Made by a program: the position numbers and the translations under genes. Below are positions 1 to 4,921 of a stretch of DNA of 6,449 nucleotides, one piece after another (the stretch's first letter is position 1; every line of letters starts with the position of its first letter). Where the stretch lies: positions 1 through 6,449 of the forward strand of contig JAQXFJ010000035.1 of NCBI GenBank assembly GCA_029250385.1, read 5' to 3'. The DNA is from Candidatus Poseidoniaceae archaeon (GTDB taxonomy: Archaea > Thermoplasmatota > Poseidoniia > Poseidoniales > Poseidoniaceae). The notes beneath the pieces are model-generated. The model ran no database searches, was not told where the DNA came from, and was given only the letters and a program-made list of their open reading frames with translations.

Positions 1-30
1 TCCTAGCATTGCTGATTTTCGACTCCACAT
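1..30 (-). CDS. Probable start of the next operon gene (10 codons visible, cut by window edge)
   Basis: An ATG at 30-28 opens a frame with no stop to the window edge, reading MWSRKSAMLG. It lies 21 bases after the moxR stop and has a good Shine-Dalgarno match, AGGTG at 41-37, six bases before the ATG. The residues look like a short basic N-terminus leading into a hydrophobic stretch, as in a membrane protein. In MoxR clusters the following gene is often a DUF58-family membrane protein, so that is the best guess, but ten residues cannot show the family. The start call rests on ribosome site and operon spacing only. Confidence 0.4.
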   Translation of the reverse strand, partial: MWSRKSAMLG

Positions 31-51
31 GATTAACACCTAAATGAATAA

Positions 52-1206
52 TCAAACAGTTGGAACTGGTACTTCTCTCAGAATTGTTTGAATAACTTCT
101 CCAGATTCCAATCCTTTAATTTGGTGTTCTGGTTTGAGGATTATTCTGTGAGCAAGAGCAAGTTCTGCGATTGCCTTAACATCATCTGGTGTTACGAAAT
201 CTCTACCCCTAAGGGCTGCTGCTGCTCTTGATGTCTTCAATAATGCTTGAGAACCACGAGGAGATGCGCCGACAAGTACTCTAGGATCTTCTCTAGTTCT
301 TGCGACTACTTCGACCATGTACATTCTAAGTGCTGGATCAACATATACGTCTTCACAAGCTTGTTGCATAGCAATAACTCTTTGTGGGTCAGTAATGACA
401 TCGACATCTACTGCATCTTTTCCACGTGCAATACGTCGGGAAAGAATCTCGTCTTCATCTGCCCTGTCAGGGTATCCGACAGACATCTTGAACATAAATC
501 GGTCAAGTTGTGCTTCTGGTAATGGATATGTTCCTTCTTGCTCAACGGGGTTTTGTGTAGCCATAACAATAAATGGTGCTGGCAGTTTGTGAGTAACAGT
601 ACCAATTGTAACTTGCTTTTCTTGCATAGCTTCAAGCAAAGCTGCTTGAGTCTTTGGTGGTGCACGGTTAATCTCGTCGGCTAGTAGTAGATTACAGAAT
701 AACGGACCTGGCTTGAAGGTAAATTCTCCCTTTTTAGCGTCGTAAATGTTAGTTCCTGTAATATCTGCTGGAAGCAAGTCAGGAGTGAATTGGACACGCT
801 TGAAGTCACAACCCAGTGCATCTGCAAAGGTATTGGTCATCAGTGTCTTAGCCAAACCTGGGTAATCCTCGAATAACAGGTTACCGTTTGAGAGAATGTT
901 AACCAACACGTTATCAATAACGTGAGCTTTACCAATAATTACTTTCTGTACTTCGGCACTGATTGCTTGGGCAATCGCGCCAACGGCAGTAAGTCTCTCT
1001 CTAACTTCTGGGGTACTTTGGTGCTTCGGCTGGGCCGGAGCGGCTGGCGCTACTGGGGCTGCTGGTGCAGGTGCTGCTGGCATTGGTGGTGCCGCTGGCG
1101 CTGGTGCTGCCGGCATTGGTGGTGCTGGCATAGGCGCTGCTGGTGCAGGCTGCGGTGGCATCCCTGGCTGCGCTCGCGCGGGCTGGGGTGGGGGGGCTGG
1201 TTGCAT
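52..1206 (-). CDS. MoxR-family AAA+ ATPase with Pro/Ala/Met-rich N-terminal tail
   Basis: A cytoplasmic AAA+ ATPase of the MoxR family; members are thought to remodel or mature partner proteins using ATP. Residues 1-60 are an extra, probably disordered tail made almost only of Pro, Ala, Met and Gln. The AAA core follows: Walker A region EDYPGLAKT at 113-121 (Lys120, Thr121), Walker B LLLADE at 173-178 (Asp177, Glu178), sensor 1 in MATQNP (Asn219), an arginine-finger candidate in EAQLDRF (Arg236) and sensor 2 in GASPRG (Arg317), then the C-terminal lid. Without the tail the length (about 324) is normal for the family. The first Walker A glycine is Asp114. The ATG at 1206 is chosen because AGGAGG at 1220-1215 sits eight bases upstream. 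The gene follows the DUF4350 gene by 18 bases, so the two are probably co-transcribed. Family assignment is secure; the substrate is unknown. Confidence 0.95.
   Translation of the reverse strand: MQPAPPPQPARAQPGMPPQPAPAAPMPAPPMPAAPAPAAPPMPAAPAPAAPVAPAAPAQPKHQSTPEVRERLTAVGAIAQAISAEVQKVIIGKAHVIDNVLVNILSNGNLLFEDYPGLAKTLMTNTFADALGCDFKRVQFTPDLLPADITGTNIYDAKKGEFTFKPGPLFCNLLLADEINRAPPKTQAALLEAMQEKQVTIGTVTHKLPAPFIVMATQNPVEQEGTYPLPEAQLDRFMFKMSVGYPDRADEDEILSRRIARGKDAVDVDVITDPQRVIAMQQACEDVYVDPALRMYMVEVVARTREDPRVLVGASPRGSQALLKTSRAAAALRGRDFVTPDDVKAIAELALAHRIILKPEHQIKGLESGEVIQTILREVPVPTV
1027..1203 (-). other. GC-rich, low-complexity segment coding the Pro/Ala/Met tail of MoxR
   Basis: This stretch is clearly richer in G and C than its surroundings because it is built from CCN, GCN and ATG codons. 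It encodes MoxR residues 2-60. It is part of the reading frame, in phase with the ribosome site at 1220-1215, and is not a separate element. Its opposite strand gives a Trp/Cys-rich shadow frame that should not be annotated. A run of seven C (sense strand, 1196-1190) lies just after the start codon. Confidence 0.8.
1057..1122 (-). repeat. Imperfect 33-bp tandem repeat, two copies, coding PPMPAAPAPAA twice
   Basis: The copies are 1122-1090 and 1089-1057. They encode the same eleven residues (MoxR residues 29-39 and 40-50) and differ at five of 33 bases, mostly at third codon positions. That pattern indicates an older in-frame duplication kept for its protein sequence. Shorter PMPAP-like units flank it. 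Confidence 0.85.
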
Positions 1207-1214
1207 GTCTTTTT

Positions 1215-1220
1215 CCTCCT
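1215..1220 (-). promoter_or_regulatory. Strong ribosome binding site of moxR (AGGAGG)
   Basis: AGGAGG on the sense strand, eight bases before the ATG at 1206 and directly after the stop of the DUF4350 gene (1227-1225). It fixes the start so that the Pro/Ala-rich tail is translated. Confidence 0.85.
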
Positions 1221-1224
1221 AATT

Positions 1225-2814
1225 TCAATTACCCCAACGACGTATTTGCGGGATAACTTCCCGTAATTCTTCGTTGGAGTAGGAACGGTTAGAACTTATC
1301 AGTTCTACAAGTCGCGGGTCTCTAACCATATACATGATTTCCGCAGGTGTTTTGCGAGCGAACTCATCTCTTGTGAGGTCGTTAAATTGTCTAACTTTAG
1401 ACAGGAATGCATCCCTAACTCGCGTTTGATATTGGGCTGAATCAATTTTAGTTGGACGTTCTCTAAATCGGGTTAAGTCAAATACATGACGCCAATTTTC
1501 CTTCTCGGGAACTACCATGATAGCAATTGCTAACAAGGCAAATAGATTTAATATAATCAACCATTTCAAAACATTATCACTTGTCAATAGTACAACAGCG
1601 CCGATTGCCTCAGTAAATGGTGAGGAAAGCGCACTTGAGACGTGACGGCTTTCATCAAAGACCAAATTAAATTCACCTGGGTCTCGAGTGACTTGAGTGG
1701 TAATTTCTTCATTATCAAATTCCATCATGTCGTAAAATAATGCTTGGAAATACGGACCATTGCCATTCCATTCAACTTCTCCGCCACCAGAGGCAAATAG
1801 AGCACTGTCCCAGCAGGCATGTGAATTGTCGAGTTTGTTATTCACATAATAAGGCGAATTACATTGCTGTTTACCAGTTTCTTCTCCAACTATTTGATCC
1901 CATAAATGATTAGCCAAAACAGAGTGATCAGATACAAACACGATTGAACCAGTAACATCAACTTCCCCAAAATTATTGTTTGGTTGTTCTTCTAAAACTT
2001 CAATCCCGGGGAAATCCATCCTGATTACGAGTCCGGTTTTACCCTCTCCAAGCGTTGGATTGTTCACATTGTCGATATTAGTGTCCTGACGAGCAATAAA
2101 TGCTGGGGTTGAAGCATGAGCAAGAACCATGACTTCTCTATTATCCTCAACTTCTTCGTCTAGAACTTGAATTGCTGTAGCTCTGTGGAATAGGACTGGC
2201 ATTCTACAATTTTCTACTTGGGCTGTTCCTAAATCATTTTCAGTACATGGGACATGTTTCTCATCACCCATCTGAGTAACATCCCGATTGATACTTGCTG
2301 CCGCCCAAAGTTTTCTTTCGTCTGGATTTAGTGGCTGGCCTGTCTCATCGGTAACTTCGTAAAATTGGAACGGATCTACTACAGGTGCATCGAAATACTT
2401 GACGCCAAACTCAGATGCCACTAATTGAGCGTTGGTTGAATTTGAGGCTAGGACTACTTTACCGCCTTTTTCAGTAACAAAATCATAGATAGCAGATGCC
2501 TCTGCAGCATCGAATGGCTTCTCAGGAGCTGCAATTACTAACAAGGTTCGATGGGGGTCTCGCCAATCATTTACCAACATTGGAGTTGACATAGTGTTAG
2601 CAACAGTATAGCCTACACCATCATCGCCCAAATTATTACGCATCTCAGTGAGTTGTATATTGTAGAATTCTGCATCTTCTTCGTACGGTGAGAATACTGT
2701 TGCTTTATTCATGCTAACAATACCGATTAATATTACTGAAAGGAGGACCGAAGCCATTAAACCAACTTTTAGCCATGTTTCTAGGCTAATCTTAGTTTTT
2801 GCTTCGACTGACAA
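1225..2814 (-). CDS. DUF4350-domain membrane protein, MoxR operon partner
   Basis: A 529-residue membrane protein of unknown biochemical role. Residues 1-14 are cytoplasmic. A first membrane segment spans about 15-35 and a second about 403-435; a basic cytoplasmic tail of about 90 residues follows. The domain between them should face outside. Its start (about 42-145: FSPYEEDAEFYNI, LLVIAAPEKPFDAAEA, GGKVVLASNS) fits the DUF4350 pattern of an alpha/beta fold that senses or binds an unknown ligand. IVFVSDHSVLANHLW (about 291-305) and FNLVFDESRH (about 382-391) are typical late motifs. The ectodomain holds the protein's only four cysteines (190, 203, 318, 334), fit for two disulfides. The start is TTG at 2814, with GAGGG six bases upstream; the first in-frame ATG (residue 20) would cut into the membrane segment. 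Pairing with moxR supports the assignment. DUF4350 is named from motif memory and neighbourhood. Confidence 0.8.
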   Translation of the reverse strand: MSVEAKTKISLETWLKVGLMASVLLSVILIGIVSMNKATVFSPYEEDAEFYNIQLTEMRNNLGDDGVGYTVANTMSTPMLVNDWRDPHRTLLVIAAPEKPFDAAEASAIYDFVTEKGGKVVLASNSTNAQLVASEFGVKYFDAPVVDPFQFYEVTDETGQPLNPDERKLWAAASINRDVTQMGDEKHVPCTENDLGTAQVENCRMPVLFHRATAIQVLDEEVEDNREVMVLAHASTPAFIARQDTNIDNVNNPTLGEGKTGLVIRMDFPGIEVLEEQPNNNFGEVDVTGSIVFVSDHSVLANHLWDQIVGEETGKQQCNSPYYVNNKLDNSHACWDSALFASGGGEVEWNGNGPYFQALFYDMMEFDNEEITTQVTRDPGEFNLVFDESRHVSSALSSPFTEAIGAVVLLTSDNVLKWLIILNLFALLAIAIMVVPEKENWRHVFDLTRFRERPTKIDSAQYQTRVRDAFLSKVRQFNDLTRDEFARKTPAEIMYMVRDPRLVELISSNRSYSNEELREVIPQIRRWGN

Positions 2815-2820
2815 TACAAT

Positions 2821-2825
2821 CCCTC
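2821..2825 (-). promoter_or_regulatory. Ribosome binding site deciding a TTG start (GAGGG)
   Basis: GAGGG on the sense strand at 2825-2821, six bases before the TTG at 2814-2812. No in-frame ATG lies between this site and residue 20, so it is the main evidence for the TTG start. Confidence 0.65.
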
Positions 2826-2871
2826 ATTTGCACTATATACTGGCGCAGTAATATTCCTTCGAGATTATCTC

Positions 2872-2900
2872 CACTCATAATGCTTGCTCCAAAATGAGTG
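2872..2900. repeat. Inverted repeat, 7-bp arms with 15-base spacer, in the DUF4350 promoter region
   Basis: CACTCAT at 2872-2878 and ATGAGTG at 2894-2900 are perfect reverse complements. The site lies just downstream of the TATA-like box, about where transcription would begin. It could be an operator for a dimeric regulator, a leader hairpin, or chance. Confidence 0.4.
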
Positions 2901-2913
2901 ATTTAATCCAATG

Positions 2914-2920
2914 ATTTATA
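2914..2920 (-). promoter_or_regulatory. Candidate archaeal TATA box for the DUF4350-moxR unit
   Basis: The sense strand reads TATAAAT at 2920-2914. With usual archaeal spacing, transcription would begin near 2890, giving a leader of roughly 75 bases before the TTG. The upstream bases are not a strong BRE (purine-rich) match. It is the best box in the only intergenic gap. TATATA at 2837-2832 lies too close to the TTG start to serve it. Confidence 0.4.
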
Positions 2921-2958
2921 CGGAATGGACGACTTTTTTGAGCAGTTACTAATGCTGC

Positions 2959-2983
2959 AAAATAGGCGGTTGAAGCCCATTTT
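2959..2983 (-). terminator. Stem-loop after the secreted-protein gene, probable terminator
   Basis: On the sense strand AAAATGGGC (2983-2975), a seven-base loop TTCAACC and GCCTATTTT (2967-2959) form a nine-pair stem with one G-U pair. It begins seven bases after the TAA stop and its 3' arm ends in four T. No longer T-run follows, so it could also be a 3'-end stabilising hairpin. It separates the hydroxylase unit from the DUF4350-moxR unit. Confidence 0.45.
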
Positions 2984-2989
2984 CTAACA

Positions 2990-3943
2990 TTATTTCCTGT
3001 ATCGGACCATTAATGCAAATATTATTGTTGAAAATAGTTCAAATGTGGTCAGAAAACTCAATGTATTGGCTTCAGTGAGTTCCCCATCTGTATTGGTTGT
3101 TCCTTCTCCTAAATTGGCGTCATTGTTGTCATCTTCCTTAACCTCATTAGAATTAACCTGGATCTCAAACATTGAACTACTTATTTTGCCATTTCCTGCC
3201 GACTTAATCGATATTGTCACCTCACACATTCTTTCTGGATGTGATTCCGAAGCAACTATTCTTATTGCGAAATCCTTGGTTGTTGAATTGTCAATTTCGG
3301 TATCTTTGATTGCCTCTAATCCTTCAATTGATAGACTGGGGCACGATTTTATTGACGCTGCTGGCATTTTTATGACGTCTTTACCGTTGCCGTTATTGGT
3401 TATTGTCAAGCCGTATTCGATAGACGAACCGGCGTACAAAACTTCATCCATTGAGGTGTGATCGATTTCCAAATTATATACCGCAGGGACGGTCATTTCT
3501 GCATCAATTTCCTGACTTGACACTGGTTGGTCAAAAGATATCTCTTCAGCGAGTATAACCAGCGTCATTGATTCATCTGGTGAACGTTCAAATGAATATC
3601 CTGATACGTCTGAGAATTCTATCTCAAATGTAATATTCTCAGAAGCAGCCACGGTAATTGATTCGTCATAATCAAGGTCAATTGGGATATCCTCAGATTC
3701 GTCCCAAGTTATTGTGATTCTTAGATTAAGCTCAGTCATTCGTTGATTCTCAACAAAAAATTCCACCATGTCTAGAATATCGTCATCACCTGATAATTCA
3801 AGTTCATGAGTGCCATCCATATTAGTTTCCCAACCTAACTCCCACGATGGGATTTCAACTTGATCTTGAGCAGTTGATATTGGCATCATCATCATCAATA
3901 ATACCATAACTATGCATGATGATTTCAACCTAGATTTAATCAT
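2990..3943 (-). CDS. Secreted, probably surface-anchored protein with NEW3/CARDB-like domain, function unknown
   Basis: A 317-residue exported protein. Residues 1-25 form a signal peptide: basic start KSRLKS, a hydrophobic core full of Met, Leu and Val, and likely cleavage after STA (residue 25). Residues about 28-150 are acidic and beta-rich and not recognised. Residues about 155-265 look like a NEW3/CARDB-type immunoglobulin-like domain (AGSSIEYGLTITNNGNGKD); Cys201 and Cys240 could form a disulfide there. A low-complexity Asp/Asn/Glu/Gly/Thr linker (about 266-292) follows. Last come a hydrophobic segment (about 294-313) and the basic end RYRK, the layout of a surface protein held by a C-terminal anchor or archaeosortase-type sorting signal. 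The ATG at 3943 directly abuts the TGA of the FAD subunit, so co-translation is likely; its own ribosome site is weak. No catalytic motif is visible. Export and anchoring are well supported; the role is unknown. Confidence 0.85.
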   Translation of the reverse strand: MIKSRLKSSCIVMVLLMMMMPISTAQDQVEIPSWELGWETNMDGTHELELSGDDDILDMVEFFVENQRMTELNLRITITWDESEDIPIDLDYDESITVAASENITFEIEFSDVSGYSFERSPDESMTLVILAEEISFDQPVSSQEIDAEMTVPAVYNLEIDHTSMDEVLYAGSSIEYGLTITNNGNGKDVIKMPAASIKSCPSLSIEGLEAIKDTEIDNSTTKDFAIRIVASESHPERMCEVTISIKSAGNGKISSSMFEIQVNSNEVKEDDNNDANLGEGTTNTDGELTEANTLSFLTTFELFSTIIFALMVRYRK

Positions 3944-4921
3944 TCATTCACAACCAATATTTTTCAGCGCCCTTTTTGTTAGTACCCTAACTACTGACCT
4001 GCGATAATTAGGAGGAAGTGAGGTATTATTAACAGGTTTTACAGATTTTCTTACCATGGCAGCCAATTCGATTATTGATTCTTTTTTTGACCAACCTTCG
4101 GCATTGATAGAATCAACTTGTTCCCTATGTAATTTTGGAATAGATTCCAATGCCGTTGATGCTATTTTGAGACTTTTGTAATCACCTTTTTTCCAGGCAA
4201 TTGCAATACCGGCTTCTGGAAAGTCCCATGATTCTCTAACTCGTAACTTTTGATAACTACCTGTTAATTCAAATGCATCGCTAGGCAATGTGACTTTTAG
4301 AAGAAATTCACCCTGCTTAAGAATGTTCTTTTTCATGCCATCTAATTGGTAAAAATCATGTAGTGGAATTACCCTTTCACCTTCCGGACTTATCAGAGTT
4401 ATCGTTGCCCCTAAAGCCATGAAGTTAGGAGCAAGGTCTCCTTGATAGGTGGCAACACAAAGTGTATTTTGATTGGGGATTACCCGGCAATCTGCACCTG
4501 TACCACAATCGGCTTTGTGACACCAGTCAATCGAACGGCGCCAGTCTTCGCTTTGGTTATACCAAAAACATCGAGTATCTAAGCAAAGGTTGCCACCCAC
4601 CGTAGCACTTTTTCTAATCAAGGAAGATGCGATCTTGCCTGCAGCTTCAACAATGAGTGGATGCATCCCGTTAACCTCTGTGAGTTGGGACAAAGGAGTC
4701 ATACAACCAATATCATAGGGGCTAAGTTGCTTTGCTTCAGGAATATTAGCAAGGGAAATTACATGCGGTTTGGGATTTATTCGCCATTTATAATTTGGTA
4801 AAACATCAGTTCCACCAGCAACCCAATCAAAGGTTTCCCCATCTGCAATAATGTTAGAAGCAATGGATATCGCTTCTTGAACAGAACCTGGATGATGCAG
4901 AGTAAAAGGCGGCATTAGCAT
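3944..4921 (-). CDS. FAD-binding subunit of a molybdenum hydroxylase, 4-hydroxybenzoyl-CoA reductase beta-like
   Basis: The flavin subunit of a xanthine dehydrogenase-superfamily complex, passing electrons between FAD and iron-sulfur clusters. Numbering from the ATG at 4921 (325 residues), FAD-site motifs are VAGGTD (34-39) and SATVGGN (105-111); GDLAP (161-165) follows, and the C-terminal flavoprotein domain starts near YQKLRVRESWDFPEAGIA (223-240). Between them an insert of about 40 residues holds Cys113, 118, 134, 139, 145 and 155 (LCLDTRCFWYNQSEDWRR, then DWCHKADC and ADC). This matches the loop that binds an extra [4Fe-4S] cluster in 4-hydroxybenzoyl-CoA reductase, absent from ordinary xanthine and CO dehydrogenase flavin subunits. 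The ATG at 4921 overlaps the upstream TGA by one base (TGATG), with GGGAG at 4936-4932. A TTG three bases earlier (4924) is an alternative start. The substrate may differ from 4-hydroxybenzoyl-CoA. Confidence 0.9.
   Translation of the reverse strand: MLMPPFTLHHPGSVQEAISIASNIIADGETFDWVAGGTDVLPNYKWRINPKPHVISLANIPEAKQLSPYDIGCMTPLSQLTEVNGMHPLIVEAAGKIASSLIRKSATVGGNLCLDTRCFWYNQSEDWRRSIDWCHKADCGTGADCRVIPNQNTLCVATYQGDLAPNFMALGATITLISPEGERVIPLHDFYQLDGMKKNILKQGEFLLKVTLPSDAFELTGSYQKLRVRESWDFPEAGIAIAWKKGDYKSLKIASTALESIPKLHREQVDSINAEGWSKKESIIELAAMVRKSVKPVNNTSLPPNYRRSVVRVLTKRALKNIGCE
4457..4570 (-). other. Coding segment for a putative [4Fe-4S] loop in the FAD subunit
   Basis: This covers Cys118 to Cys155 of the FAD subunit, with five cysteines (118, 134, 139, 145, 155) and a sixth, Cys113, just before. 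Four would be enough to bind a cluster. The 15-residue gap between the first two matches the spacing I recall for the Thauera enzyme; the later gaps differ slightly and one cysteine is extra. The cluster is inferred, not shown. Confidence 0.7.

Noticed and set aside
1190..1196. Seven-base C run (sense strand) near the moxR start as a phase-variation tract
   Set aside because: Short, within a proline-coding low-complexity region where such runs are expected; the frame is intact and nothing else suggests switching.
922..1266. Plus-strand open frame with a Trp/Cys/Arg-rich protein
   Set aside because: It is the antisense shadow of the GC-rich Pro/Ala tail of moxR; the composition is explained by reading GGN/TGG on the opposite strand, and there is no independent support.
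2832..2837. TATATA as a promoter for the DUF4350 gene
   Set aside because: It is only about 20 bases before the TTG, so an archaeal start site would fall at or after the start codon; the box at 2914-2920 fits better.
3045..3461. Plus-strand 138-codon open frame opposite the secreted-protein gene
   Set aside because: It lies wholly inside a gene with a clear signal peptide and anchor on the other strand, and its sequence looks like an antisense shadow with no recognisable domain.
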